Positions 1-11,487 are shown, numbered from the stretch's first letter. The stretch: 64,000 nt of DNA from Viola odorata (GCA_963691705.1 OY829544.1:1371501-1435500); one strand, 5' to 3'. The notes: generated by a model not told the origin, from the sequence alone. A program made the numbers and translations.

Positions 1-843
1 AATATCTCAGTGTTTGTTTAAATAAGTTCATCAAATAATATACAGAAAAAACTATAAAACCAGCGATTGAACCCAATGTCCGGTTAACACTTACGGTTTA
101 AACTAATAAATATTCCAAAGAGTAAACGCTTTTTGGGCTTCATTCCAAAAGAAAAGCTTTCTGCGTCTGTTTCAAGGCCCGACCACTTGATGGGTTCGGC
201 CCAGTTATTAGGTCCGGTTAGAGGTGTGCTTCCTTGCAAATCCCATACTTTTATGTCTACACTTATGAGGAAGAGATGCAAAACCCTGATTGATTTGGGG
301 AAATTGGTTATTTCGCAAAGCTATTATTTTCTGCTCTTGACTCGGAGATTTCCATCTCTGAGATGTAAAGAGCTACTCCGCGAGGTCCATCGCCGGAGAG
401 GCGGTGGAAGTCTGCGTTGGACGCAGCGATTTGAGCGGAACGGAGCCTTTTCGGGTGCAGAGGATGATGGGTCTAGTGGAGTCTGGTGGCCAGGTGAGGG
501 TGCCGGGAGTGTTTGAGTTTTGGAAGGAACTCGGGTTTGACTCAGTAAGTTTGTAGAAGAAGATGCGGTCCACTGGCAGAATTCGAACAAGAAAGTGAGC
601 TTAAGCGTTGTCCCTGTACTGGAACTGGAAGACGCCATGAGAGTTAAGAGGAATACTTTTAGATTGGTATGCACATGATGGAAATCATTGATCAGGTTCT
701 TTGCGTATTTGGCTTGTTAAGAAATTTATTGAATTCCAGGTAATCATAATATTACAACGCTTTGAAAGACTTAAAAAGAATTGCAAAATCTGGAATGTTT
801 GCTTCATTATCTGTAGTTTTTATCTTAATTTGGAACTTTTTCC
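1..843. other. Unassigned left-edge region
   Basis: No gene is recognised here. The minus strand has an open stretch at 324-674 that is serine- and proline-rich, matches no family I know, and may be chance or a decayed exon. Around 150-200 a short stretch resembles 3235-3290, downstream of the next UGT copy. This suggests that flanking sequence was duplicated together with the UGT genes. Confidence 0.3.
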
Positions 844-2304
844 TCAACATTTTTTGTGCAACATTAGTTCCTCAATCAAGGCAGTCAAATCAGAATAGGA
901 GGATCCACCCTCTTCAATTGCCGTATTTGCCATTTGCCCTAGTTCTCTGGCTTTCCCTCTCATTACCTCTGCTATTTCTCCCTCCATTATCTGAATCACT
1001 GCATCCTTTATAGCTTCGCTACTGATGTCATTTCCCTTCTTCTCTGCAGCTCCAACACTGACACCGTTTTTCGACACCTGGGTCACAAATATCTCATTGA
1101 AGAATTGCTCTGCCAGCACAGGCCATGTCACCATTGGCAATCCAGCAGCTACACATTCCAGAATTGAATTCCATCCACAATGAGTCACAAATCCTCCTAC
1201 TGCTTCATGATTCAGAATCAACAACTGGGGCGCCCACCCGCGCACAATTAGTCCCTTCCCTTCCATTCTCTCCTCAAATCCTTCAGGTATCCAATCTTCA
1301 TTTTCCCCTGATGGATCTTTTTTCCCCCTCCTGACGACCCAGATGAATTCCTGCCCTGAAGCTTCAAGTCCTAAAGCTATCTCTTTCAGTTGAGAAGCTT
1401 GGAAATTCACTGTGCTGCCAAAGCAAACATAAACAACTGAATTGGGTTTCTTTGAATCCAGCCACTTCAAACACTCATGATCACCAATGGTGGCTTCTTT
1501 TCCTCTCATTGATTTGTCTTTCAGGTCTTTATTGTACATCGAAACGGGGCCGATATGCCATGCCCTCTTCCCCAGAGAAGTCCTGTAATGATCTGCATAA
1601 GTTGGTTCTAGCTCATAGAAACTGTTGACAACCACTCCATAACTCTTCAATTCTGCTTCCCCTGCATCTTTTAAAGCCTTGGCAACAACACTGCCGTCTT
1701 CATATTGTGGTATTAGCTTCCCTGTCAGCTTAATCTCACCTGGAAGGTTTGGCAATAGAATGGGATCCGAATCTGATAAATGTTTCATATGGGGCGCGTA
1801 CAATCTTAAATACTGAAGTATGCACAAAGAAAAGAAACAAGTTCCATGAAAGACTAGCCTTGGAATTCCCAGTTTAGCTGCAGAGTCAGTAGTCCAAGGG
1901 AAGAACATATCCGCAATGAGACAATCAGGACGAAGTTCTTGCAGCACCATCTCAAAGGGTTCTTGCATCATCTCTGTGGCCTGAAAAAATCTGTGGCCCA
2001 TTTCGGCTATAGCATTAGAATCTTGAGTAATATCAGAGGGGATGGATTCGAAGCTTTCGCATCCTTCTGGTAATCCAACTTCAACGGCAGGAAATCTGAT
2101 GGTTCGGACATCGATTCGGTTACCGAAATCTTTCATTCTCTGTATTGTTTTAGAGGTGAATTGTCCATTGAGAGGAGTGGTGACAATGGTTACCTTCACA
2201 CCCCTGGAAGCAAAAATCTTGGCCATGTCTACTAAGGGTATCATGTGGCCATGCGCCATGAGAGGAAGAAAAAGAATGTGTAGATTGTCACCTTCTCTGC
2301 CCAT
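844..2304 (-). CDS. UDP-glycosyltransferase, UGT73-type, intact
   Basis: Intronless 486-residue family 1 glycosyltransferase, the usual length for plant UGTs. It should transfer a sugar, probably glucose, from a UDP-sugar to a small acceptor such as a flavonoid, terpenoid or hormone, in the cytosol. The N-terminal acceptor half has the GHMIP motif with the likely catalytic His20, and Asp132 in IADMF is the likely partner. The 44-residue PSPG box spans about 357-400, contains HCGWNS and ends in Gln400, the residue usually linked to UDP-glucose use. FPAVEVGLPEG and CLKWLDSKKP are typical of the UGT73 (group D) clade. The start is the first Met before the conserved HILFLPLMAHGH strand. It is one of four same-strand UGT copies in the first 16 kb. 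The acceptor cannot be deduced from sequence. Confidence 0.93.
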   Translation of the reverse strand: MGREGDNLHILFLPLMAHGHMIPLVDMAKIFASRGVKVTIVTTPLNGQFTSKTIQRMKDFGNRIDVRTIRFPAVEVGLPEGCESFESIPSDITQDSNAIAEMGHRFFQATEMMQEPFEMVLQELRPDCLIADMFFPWTTDSAAKLGIPRLVFHGTCFFSLCILQYLRLYAPHMKHLSDSDPILLPNLPGEIKLTGKLIPQYEDGSVVAKALKDAGEAELKSYGVVVNSFYELEPTYADHYRTSLGKRAWHIGPVSMYNKDLKDKSMRGKEATIGDHECLKWLDSKKPNSVVYVCFGSTVNFQASQLKEIALGLEASGQEFIWVVRRGKKDPSGENEDWIPEGFEERMEGKGLIVRGWAPQLLILNHEAVGGFVTHCGWNSILECVAAGLPMVTWPVLAEQFFNEIFVTQVSKNGVSVGAAEKKGNDISSEAIKDAVIQIMEGEIAEVMRGKARELGQMANTAIEEGGSSYSDLTALIEELMLHKKC

Positions 2305-2610
2305 TGAAAGAAACTAGAATGGGGCCGAAGGAGTAACGCAAGAAGAAGAGGAAATCAAGAAACTGTAACTTGTCTAATGCGATGTTATCTTCTCATCTTT
2401 ATTCAACAAATTTAGTGGCCATTGTTTGCTCCACACTCCAATCTCTAAGTATTATTATATTATTATGGCTTGGGGACCAAGGAGTGAACACTTTTGTTTC
2501 TTTCTGAATTAAAATATCTCAATTCCATTGCTTATCCGTGACATGTGCATATACACTAATGGTTAGGCCATGCTTTATGTAGAAACAAATAAAGCTAGAC
2601 TAAATTGATA

Positions 2611-2851
2611 CTCCCAGTCTCCCTCCATGTTTTAAAGAATGACGTTTACTGTTCCGGCGCGCATTTCAATGCGGTCGGATAACTTACTATATGACCCCAA
2701 AAAATTTCGTACTTTTTTTCGAGCGTACGTTAATCCTTAACGTACTTTCGAGAAAAAATTATGAGCAAAATTATCTTAAATAGTGAGTCATTCGGCCACA
2801 TTAAAATACGTATCAAAATAGTAAAAGTCATTCTTTTGTGAATGGAGGGAG
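2611..2851. mobile_element. Stowaway-like MITE with TA duplication
   Basis: A 241-bp element between two TA dinucleotides. Its ends, CTCCCAGTCTCCCTCC on the left and the complement of GGAGGGAG on the right, match the CTCCCTCC termini of plant Tc1/mariner MITEs. Similarity of the arms continues inward through AAGAATGAC. The interior holds a 9-bp hairpin (GTACGTTAA at 2725-2733, TTAACGTAC at 2737-2745) that is also found near 52991. Confidence 0.65.
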
Positions 2852-3572
2852 TATAAAATAGACAATGAATTTAATTCTGAAAGAATGAGAACTAAATTCG
2901 AGAATACTTCAATGTTTTTTTTAATCATATTATTAATATTTGTGAATAAATTTGAACTTTTGTATTATTATTATTTTTTTTTATATCTAACGAGATAAAA
3001 GTAAATAAATAATATGAAACATACAGGAGATAGATCTTTTCCTTATTATGTTATTATATTTGATTTAAATAAATAAATATAAAAAAAACAGAAAAAAAAT
3101 ACTTTTCAAAGAAATAAAAACATATAAAATATAAATATGAAGTGAATACAAAAATAACAGTTATATATTTAATAAAAAATATCAATACCTCTAACATACT
3201 AAATTGCTCGAATAAATAGTTATATTAAGGCAGTAGCTTCTTGGATCTGTTTCAAAGCCCGGCTACTTGGTTTCGGATCTTGCAAATTTGGTTCCATGCT
3301 TTGATAAACATGGCGATACTTTTGCCGTCTACGACTGAGGTAGCGGTAAAGCTGTTAAAACGGAGTTCGACCCGACTCGTTTTTGATGGGTAAGAGGTAG
3401 CGGTAAAGCTGTTAAAACGGAGTTCGACCCGACTCGTTTTTGATGGGTAAGAGTTTACTGCTGTTTGACCTGTTTGACCTGTTTGACCCGTTTAAATCTA
3501 AACACTATTTTATATCGACGAACGCAATGAAAGACACCTTACATGGCGAACTATTACCTACATTAGATTGAG
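2852..3572. other. AT-rich spacer downstream of UGT fragment
   Basis: Very AT-rich from 2880 to 3220, with no open frame of note. From 3235 to 3290 it resembles 150-200, consistent with duplicated UGT flank. It contains the short tandem duplication listed separately. Confidence 0.4.
3337..3450 (+). repeat. 57-bp tandem duplication
   Basis: Two adjacent copies of a 57-bp unit beginning GAGGTAGCGGTAAAGCTG, starting at 3337 and 3394. They look identical by eye, so the duplication is probably recent. No coding role is seen. Confidence 0.85.
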
Positions 3573-3653
3573 GCAAATGCTGGACAAGATGGACTGGCAC
3601 CTATTGCTGCAAAAAGAAATGTTGAGAGGCTGGACTACAAAAAGCTTTATGAC
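3573..3653 (+). pseudogene. Stranded exon of a HAT3.1/PRH-like homeodomain gene
   Basis: An 81-bp, 27-codon open segment preceded by AG and followed by GTGAGT, as expected for an internal plant exon. Its translation contains GLAPIAAKRNVERLDYKKLYD-like residues. I recognise the ERLDYKKLYD stretch from PHD-finger homeodomain proteins of the HAT3.1/PRH family, where it lies between the PHD finger and the homeodomain. No PHD finger or homeodomain is found nearby, so this is an isolated fragment. The family call rests on memory of one short motif. Confidence 0.45.
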
Positions 3654-3752
3654 GTGAGTGCTTCTTTCTTCTGATTTTATTTTGGTTAAAATTCATTTAG
3701 TTTTATGCGCAGACTCTAGTGAAGATGTCAAGAACTCCATGGTTTCGGACGA

Positions 3753-3953
3753 TTAGGGCAATCCGACATCAATCTGGAAACCTAATTCTTTGGTTTTCTG
3801 AATTGTTTTGGAGATGAATTGTCCCCCGATCGGTGTCGCGACGATGGTTGTCTTTATTCCTCTGGATGCAAAATTCTTGGCCATGTCCACTGCTGGTATC
3901 ATTGCCTTGCCCCATGAATGGAAAAAAACAAATGTGCAGATTCTTACCTCCAC
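3753..3953 (-). pseudogene. UGT73-type N-terminal fragment
   Basis: A 66-codon piece on the minus strand matching only the N-terminus of the neighbouring UGTs: the first beta strand, the VDMAKNFASRGIK helix, and the GGQFISKTIQKTKELGFQID segment. The GH of the GHMIP motif is replaced (GKAMIP), so the catalytic His is missing. The frame ends in a stop and nothing of the acceptor core or PSPG box follows. The copia element inserted 127 bp upstream of the start, so any promoter is also separated from it. It is a dead member of the cluster. Confidence 0.85.
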
Positions 3954-4080
3954 TTCTCATTTTGCCTTCTGTATTAGAACAAATCAAAGAAAAATGGAGA
4001 AACAAGAAATGCTTTTTGAGCCAGGAAACAGAATGCTTAGTGCTTTTATGTCATGATCATACTAACTAACATGCATGGAG

Positions 4081-4615
4081 TGTTGGGTTTTGGACAACGG
4101 GACTAGTGCATTAGTACCGTTCGTATACGTTAGGGACATATGGACGCATATGTTAATTGTGTACCGTCATATAATATATTGTTAACATAAGGTTAATTGG
4201 ACCAATTTTATGATCTAATAAAGTTAAGGGGTCCAATCGTCTAATTGAAATAGTGTGTGGGGGTTAATACGGTTATTGTGCAGATTCCGGATTAATTCCG
4301 AATTGTTGATGGACCGATTCGGAATTAATGGAAAACTCTAAGGACGGAATTGATCCCTAGTGGAATTGCTTTATATTAATTAGGCACTCTCCATTGTTTC
4401 TCATAGGGAATGAAACGGAGAAACCGTGAGAGAGAGTAAGTTTTGGAGATCCATTCAACCCAAAGCAATCATCCACTAGAAGATCAACACTCCGGGATTT
4501 CTTGATCAGATCATGGCATCCGCATCAGGTACGCTTCCGCTGCTCCTGATCTAATTCATGCAATAATTGAGATTGATTCGTTCCTTGGGATGTAATCTCC
4601 CATACGGTTCCAACA
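4081..4615 (+). repeat. 5' LTR of copia element
   Basis: 535 bp, TG...CA bounded with short inverted termini TGTTGG/CCAACA. It appears identical to the copy at 10391-10925. Confidence 0.97.
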
Positions 4616-4617
4616 AG

Positions 4618-4630
4618 TGGTAGCGGAGCA
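4618..4630 (+). other. Primer-binding site of copia element
   Basis: TGGTAGCGGAGCA, 2 bp after the 5' LTR. It matches the usual plant initiator-Met tRNA complement TGGTATCAGAGC at 10 of 12 positions. Confidence 0.8.
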
Positions 4631-5014
4631 AATCAATTTTGGTTATGCATGGATTGCAAGTTTATGATGCTTGATTTGAAATCAATTGGATTTTTCTGGG
4701 AATTTGCTTGAGAACCCCAATTCTGCAGAATTGAGTGAATAGGGTAAAGAATGCATTAATTCATTAATTGATTGATTAATTGATTTGGTAATTGATTGAT
4801 CAAATTAATTTCGGGTTTGGATTAATGATGGATTAATTATTCCTGGAGGTTGTTTGATTGCAAAAATCAGTTTCCAGAATCAGGATTTGGATTATTGGGT
4901 TTTCTGCCATTTTTCCCGTTTAGTTTTTGGGAAGAAGAAACTCAATGATTGAAAGATTGAATAGTGATCGTGAATAGTGGTGATTCGTGAATAGTGGTGA
5001 TTTATGAATAGTGT

Positions 5015-5420
5015 ATACTGTTAGGGTACGTATTTGTATACTATATGGATACGTATTTGTATACTCTCTGGATACGTATCTGTATACTATTTGTATACTG
5101 CTGGGATACGTATTTGTATACTATTTGGGATACGTATTTGTATACTGTTTGAATACGTACTGACACTATTTGTGGGTACTGTTCACGGGCACTATTTGTG
5201 GGTACTATTCACGGGCACTATTTGTGGGTACTGTTCATGGTACTGTTTGGGTACTGTTCATCAGTACTGGTTCGGGTTGCCGAACTTAAAGTTAATTCGG
5301 TTATTTGAACATGAACATCATAAGGTTTAAGATGTTTGTCGGGTTCAAATTTAAAGTTAATTCGGTTGTTTGAACATAAACATCATAAGGTTTAAGATGT
5401 TTGTCGAGTTCAAATAATTG
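5015..5420 (+). repeat. Tandem repeats in the copia leader
   Basis: Three short repeat families lie in the untranslated leader between the 5' LTR and gag. They are several imperfect copies around GGATACGTATTTGTATACT (about 5015-5160), copies around GGGCACTATTTGTGGGTACT (about 5165-5270), and two near-identical 65-bp units from about 5286 to 5415. They do not encode gag. Confidence 0.8.
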
Positions 5421-5894
5421 ATCTGTGAAAGGAAAGCAGAATAACACTAAGGAAGCTTTTAAGCTTAGCTTGTTTGTCTTGCTCGACTAATGAAAGTGGT
5501 ATAGTCACCAAAGTGACCTCTGCTACGGACATTACCGGGTTGGATATTTCAAGTGTAGTATTCATAATTTCATGCGGATAGTTGTCGGCCCAAAGGAAGG
5601 GAACTATTTGGCAGAAATTATAAATACGGTAGTGATGAATTAAGGTTTATAGCTATCAAGAGATTTATTGCGAATATTTGATCGGCCCAAAGGAAGGTTA
5701 AATATTTGGCTGAATCAAGCTATAAAATTCACACTATGACAGGTTAATTAACTGTGAGTTGTGTTTTCAGTCCAAAGATTGGGCACAATGTCATATAATT
5801 AATCTTCTGATTTATTCAGTGTGTTATTCATTAAGTTTACTGCTTTCATAAAGTTTATTAAGGTGAGCTGATTAAGTGTTGTGTTCTTTCAGAC

Positions 5895-8800
5895 ATGAAC
5901 TCAACAAGCTCGGTATCTGCCAATCTGAACAGTGTACCACTGTTATCTTCCAGTAACTTCAAGTTATGGAAGAGAAAGATAGAGACAGCATTGTGTTATG
6001 AATAAGGATCAGGCGCTCTATAAGGATTGTCCTAAGGTACCAGACCCCGAAAGTCCTGATAAGGGAATCCAGGCTTTTGAGGACTGGCAACAATCAAATA
6101 GAGCTTGTCGTTTGGTTATACTCAGTGCTGTCCCTATGTCCATGCAGAGTACACTGGAAAAGGAACAAAGTGCCAGTAAGATCTTAGAGATCTTAGCTAG
6201 TCGCTATACCCATACAGAGAAGGCTGAGATTAGCGATACCATTCGCAAATTCTCGACCATAAAGTTCAGGGGTGATAGTGACATAAGGGAGCATGTTCAA
6301 GAAATTGTCAATCTGTCTGAGAAGTTGAAAGCACTTAAAGTTGGTTTGCCAGATGATTATCTGGTACATCATGTGCTTGCTTCTTTACCACCTCAGTACA
6401 GTCAATTTGAGGTGAGTTACAATTGTCAAGAAAAGAAATGGACAATTGATCAGCTTTTGGTTCAGCTGGTTCAGGAACAGGACAGATTGAGACATGTTTC
6501 ATTGGACAGTGCTCACCTGGCAACTGCCTCTTCATCTGGTTTTAAGAAGAGGAAAGGCAAAGAGACTGCAGGGTCTGATTTTCAGAAGAAACATAAAGGC
6601 TCAAATACTGAGCATAAGGGAATAAAGTGTTTCTTCTGTAATAAGGCAGGCCACTTAAAGAAGGACTACGCTAAGTATAAAGCTTGGCGCATAAAGAAAG
6701 GTATGTCCTTGTCTCTTGTGAATACAGAATCCCTTCTGGTCTCTGTGGCTAAGAACACTTGGTGGTTAGATACAGGAACCACTAAACACATAAGTGTTTC
6801 TTTGAAGGGCTGCAGAGCGAACCGGAGGCCCATGGAAAGTGAGAGGTTTCTCTATATGGGTGCAGGTGATCCGGTATCGGTTGAGGGTATCGCTACTTTC
6901 GGGATAATCCTATGTACTGGTTATATATTAGAGTTAACAGAGACTTTGTATGTACCGTCTTTTAGACGGAATCTGATTTCTGTTTCCTTGTTGGATAAAG
7001 AAGGTTATGATATCAGATTCGGAAATCATAAAAGTCTCATTCATTTTAACTCTACTTTGGTTGGAACCGGTGCATTGATTGATTCTGATAACTTGTATTT
7101 ATTGCATACGGTTGATAGCAATAATGAATGTTATGTTAGCGAGTCCAGAGGGATTAAACGTAAATTGCCAACTGAGGATTCATTCAGGTTATGGCACAGA
7201 CGGTTAGGTCATATCTCTGCAAGGAGAATAGACCGACTTGTGTCAGATGGAATTCTCGAAGCACTGGATCATACAGACCAACAGGTTTGTGTTGAGTGCA
7301 TAAAGGGCAAAACTACAGACAAGAGGAGGTTTGAGGCCGAGAGATGTACAGAAACTCTAAAACTGATACATACAGACATTTGTGGTCCATTCCCTACGGC
7401 ATCCTGGAATGGTCAACGATATTTTATCAGTTTTATAGATGATTTCTCTCGATATGGATATTTATACCTTTTAAAGGAAAAGTCTGAGGCATTAGACGCT
7501 TTCAAGTCTTTTAAGGCCGAAGTTGAAAATCAACTCGGAAAGACTATTAAAGCTGTCAGATCAGATCGTGGTGGTGAATACTATGGTCGATATGACGGAT
7601 CAGGTGAACAGCGTCCTGGGCCATTTGCTCAGTTTCTCGATGAGTGTGGGATAGTTCCACAGTACACCATGCCGGGGTCTCCGACCATGAATGGTGTAGC
7701 TGAAAGGAGGAACCGTACCCTTAAGGATATGGTGAGGAGTATGATTGCCAATACTACCTTACCTATGTCACTCTAGGGAGATGCCTTGAAAACTGCAGTC
7801 TACATTCTCAATAGGGTACCAACTAAAGTGACTAACAGAACCCCATATGAGGTATGGACTGGCCGAAAGCCTGTCTTAAGGCACCTAAAGGTTTGGGGAT
7901 GTCCAGCTGAGGCAAGGCCTTATAGGCCTGATGAAAGAAAACTGGACCTAAGGACTGTTAGTTGTTATTTTGTTGGATATCCGGAGAGGTCAAGGGGGTA
8001 TAAGTTTTACAACCCTACTACCAGAACATTTTTTGAGACGGGTAATGCTCGGTTCTTTGAGGATATTGAGTTTGGAGGGGAAGATAGACGTTCAGATGTC
8101 AGTTTTGAGGAAGATTCAGTTATGTTTCCTCGTGCGGTTCCTGAGGGTCAGGATATTCCTGGTTTTGTCCCTCAGCAGGCAAGAAATGACATCATTAATC
8201 TTCCTATAGGACAAGATCCACAAGTTATACTTGAGGATCATCAAGAAGTCCATGAAGATCAAACTCAATACCCTCATATGGTTGAGAACCAAGGAAATAT
8301 GCCACTCAGAAGGTCCACTAGAGTGAAAAGAAATGCGATTCCGGATGATTATATCGTATTTCTTCAAGAACATGAGGATACTATTGACTCTTTGGAGGAT
8401 GACCCGCTCACCTTCAAAGAAGCAATTGGTTGTTCTGATGCTCAAAAGTGGATACAGGCCATGTCGGATGAATTCCAATCAATGAAGGACAATGACGTTT
8501 GGGAGCTTGTACCATTGCCTAAGAATCTGAAACCGATAGGTTGTAAATGGGTTTTTAAAACCAAAAGGGATTCTCAAGGCAATATAGAGAGGTACAAAGC
8601 ACGTCTTGTTGCGAAAGGATTCACCCAAAAGGAAGGAATAGACTATAAAGAGACCTTCTCTCCAGTTTCATCGAAGGACTCTTTTAGGACTATTATGGCA
8701 CTAACGGCATATTTTGATCTTGAGCTACATCAGATGGATGTAAAGACTGCTTTTCTCAATGGGGATCTTGAGGAAGAAATCTACATGAGGCAACCAGAAG

Positions 8801-9975
8801 GACTATCCTCCAACGAGGGTAGTGAATTGGTTTGTAGATTAAAGAAATCCATCTATGGGCTTAAGCAAGCTTCTCGTCAATGGTACTTAAAGTTCCATCA
8901 CATTATTACTTCATACGGTTTCGAAGTAAACACTGTGGAGGATTGTCTGTACCATAAGTTCAGTGGGAGTAGATTTGTATTTCTATTGCTGTATGTGGAT
9001 GACATTTTGCTTGCTACAAATGATGTAAAGCTTCTTCAGGATACCAAGGTTTTTCTTTCAGATAACTTTGAGATGAAAGACCTTGGGGAAGCATCTTTTG
9101 TGTTGGGGATTCAGATACACCGTGATCGTTCACGGGGTATTCTAAGGCTATCACAAAAGGGATACATCGATAAAGTTCTCAAGAGATTTGGCATGCAAAA
9201 TTGTAAACCACATGATACTCCTGTCTCCAAAGGTGAGAAATTTTGCCTTGACCAGTGTCCTAAGACGGACTTGGACCGCAAGTTCATGGAGGGTGTTCCA
9301 TATGCTTCGGCTGTGGGAAGCATCATGTATGCACAGGTTTGCACCCGTCCGGATCTTGCATTTATAGTTGGCATGTTGGGAAGATACCAGAGCAATCCCG
9401 GGAGGGATCATTGGGTTGCAGCCAAAAGAGTCTTTCGATACCTGCAGAAAACGAAAGACTATATGCTCACATACAGGAGATCAGATCAGCTTGAGATCAT
9501 TGGGTATTCTGATTCTGATTTCGCTGGATGCCAGGATAGCCGAAGATCGACTTCAGGTTATGTCTTTCTTCTGGCTGAAGGAGCCATTTCATGGAAGAGT
9601 GCAAAACAATCACTTGTTGCATCTTCCACTATGGAGGCTGAGTTCGTAGCTTGCTACGGGGCATCCAGTCATGCTATATGGCTGCGGAACATGGTTAAGG
9701 AACTGCGAGTTGTCACTGGTATTGAAAGACCTTTGAGGATCTTTTGTGACAACCGGGCATCAGTGCTGTACTCCAACAGTAATCGGAGTACATCCAGGTC
9801 TAAGCACATTGATATAAAGTTCCTTGCCGTTAAGGAAAGGGTTCAGAGCAATCAAGTTAACATAGAGTTACTGGGTACAAACGATATGGTTGCGGATCCG
9901 CTCACTAAGGCATTAACACCTATAGCATTTCATGGCCATGTATCAAGTATGGGTGTTATAAAGTTAGATGCCTGA
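5895..9975 (+). pseudogene. Copia gag-pol polyprotein, broken by frameshift and stop
   Basis: Encodes the retroelement polyprotein. The gag start at 5895 opens a short frame that ends near 6005; the rest of gag continues in another frame from about 5998, so there is a one-base type frameshift there. A gag CCHC knuckle at about 6629-6670 has its last Cys replaced by Tyr. The protease has the DTG active site. Integrase has the HHCC-type zinc region and visible Asp, Asp and Glu catalytic positions. An in-frame TAG at 7774-7776 interrupts the end of integrase, and the same frame then runs open to 9975. Reverse transcriptase carries YVDD, and RNase H has SDSDFAG and the ASSTMEAE region. Frame, order and length are otherwise normal for Ty1/copia. 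Confidence 0.93.
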
Positions 9976-10378
9976 GATTAGTGGGAGTTCTGTTTGTACT
10001 ATTGTAACTTGTATATGTTTTGACTGTGTATTATGTTATTTCACAGTTTATGGATATTGATTTACAGTTTATTCAATATATGCTCTAATTTTTGATCTCA
10101 TAAAGTAAAGAGGATCAGTTGGAAATAGACATGTATAGATCATTTCACATGTAATTTCCATGCTGCACATGCACACTGGATCCATGTCATTAATTAGTCA
10201 GTACTCGTAATCATCATGAGTTTAGCCGCTTGAACTGCGACGACTGCTCTTTTGGTTCTTGTATTGATGAAGTTAATGGACCGGATTGAATTAGACGGTT
10301 ACATGCTAGCATTCGGGGTTAACATATGATTGTATGACAAAAGGTGGTACTATAAGGATTGCACATTGTCGAGTTGTC

Positions 10379-10390
10379 CAAGTGGGAGAT
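10379..10390 (+). other. Polypurine tract of copia element
   Basis: CAAGTGGGAGAT directly before the 3' LTR is the usual plus-strand priming purine tract of plant copia elements. Confidence 0.8.
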
Positions 10391-10925
10391 TGTTGGGTTT
10401 TGGACAACGGGACTAGTGCATTAGTACCGTTCGTATACGTTAGGGACATATGGACGCATATGTTAATTGTGTACCGTCATATAATATATTGTTAACATAA
10501 GGTTAATTGGACCAATTTTATGATCTAATAAAGTTAAGGGGTCCAATCGTCTAATTGAAATAGTGTGTGGGGGTTAATACGGTTATTGTGCAGATTCCGG
10601 ATTAATTCCGAATTGTTGATGGACCGATTCGGAATTAATGGAAAACTCTAAGGACGGAATTGATCCCTAGTGGAATTGCTTTATATTAATTAGGCACTCT
10701 CCATTGTTTCTCATAGGGAATGAAACGGAGAAACCGTGAGAGAGAGTAAGTTTTGGAGATCCATTCAACCCAAAGCAATCATCCACTAGAAGATCAACAC
10801 TCCGGGATTTCTTGATCAGATCATGGCATCCGCATCAGGTACGCTTCCGCTGCTCCTGATCTAATTCATGCAATAATTGAGATTGATTCGTTCCTTGGGA
10901 TGTAATCTCCCATACGGTTCCAACA
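10391..10925 (+). repeat. 3' LTR of copia element
   Basis: 535 bp and apparently identical to 4081-4615. It is followed by the target duplication TGGAG. Confidence 0.97.
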
Positions 10926-10930
10926 TGGAG

Positions 10931-11487
10931 GACAAAAGTTATTTCCTTTTTTGCCAGAAAACGTCACCTATCCATCTGTTCTTTACTACATTACTACACT
11001 TGTCTGCAATATTCAGCTAAAACTGGAAACTTGTGGCTAACTACGTTTTTGCTTCCTATTTCTCAGAAAGTTGCTCGAACAAGAGTGAATTTTGTCCTTA
11101 TAAATTGCTAACAACAGTTTTCTTTCTTTCTTCTTGCCAGAATCTTCTACATTCTATTTTGGGATTGGAGAATAAGCATGTTGTTTGTCCTCCCCAACCA
11201 TTGCTTTAAGATTCAAACTTTTAGTACGTGTTTGGCCCCGGTTTTTTCCTGTTAGACAAAAGGTTTATTTTTTAAAGAAACTAACTCAGAATGAGAAATA
11301 GCTTTTTCTTCCGTAGTAAAGACTTTCTTTGAACAATAATCTTTCTGCACTTTTACATCTTTGAGCCTCAAAACTCATATAGAACAATCATTCCAATACA
11401 ACTGCAATATCCAGTATGTGATTTGCATATCATTAACAGGAAAATCTTCATTTTGTTGGCGTCAAATTTTCAAATTCTGAGGTTGCT
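10931..11487. other. Spacer between copia element and second UGT
   Basis: No gene is seen. This is the original upstream flank of the broken UGT at 3753 and the downstream flank of the UGT at 11488. The part next to 11488 probably holds that gene's 3' UTR. Confidence 0.4.

Larger units (their letters stand above)
4081..10925 (+). mobile_element. Ty1/copia LTR retrotransposon, full-length but defective
   Basis: A 6845-bp element with two 535-bp LTRs that begin TGTTGGG and end CCAACA. It is flanked by the 5-bp target duplication TGGAG (4076-4080 and 10926-10930). A primer-binding site follows the 5' LTR and a purine tract precedes the 3' LTR. The internal domain order gag, protease, integrase, reverse transcriptase, RNase H is that of Ty1/copia. 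I could not find a difference between the LTRs on base-by-base reading, which implies very recent insertion. The coding region nevertheless has a frameshift and an in-frame stop, so the copy is not autonomous. Confidence 0.97.

Noticed and set aside
324..674. Real protein-coding gene on the minus strand at the left edge
   Set aside because: The Ser/Pro-rich translation matches no family I recognise, and overlapping frames in both directions are also open, as in chance GC-rich stretches.
5034..5330. 98-codon open frame in the copia leader
   Set aside because: It translates the short tandem repeats (Tyr/Ile/Gly-rich) and lies upstream of gag; no known domain.
10391..10925. Identical LTRs as proof of an assembly artefact
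   Set aside because: The matching 5-bp target duplication, primer site, purine tract and full internal region fit a genuine recent insertion. Artefact cannot be fully excluded without long reads.
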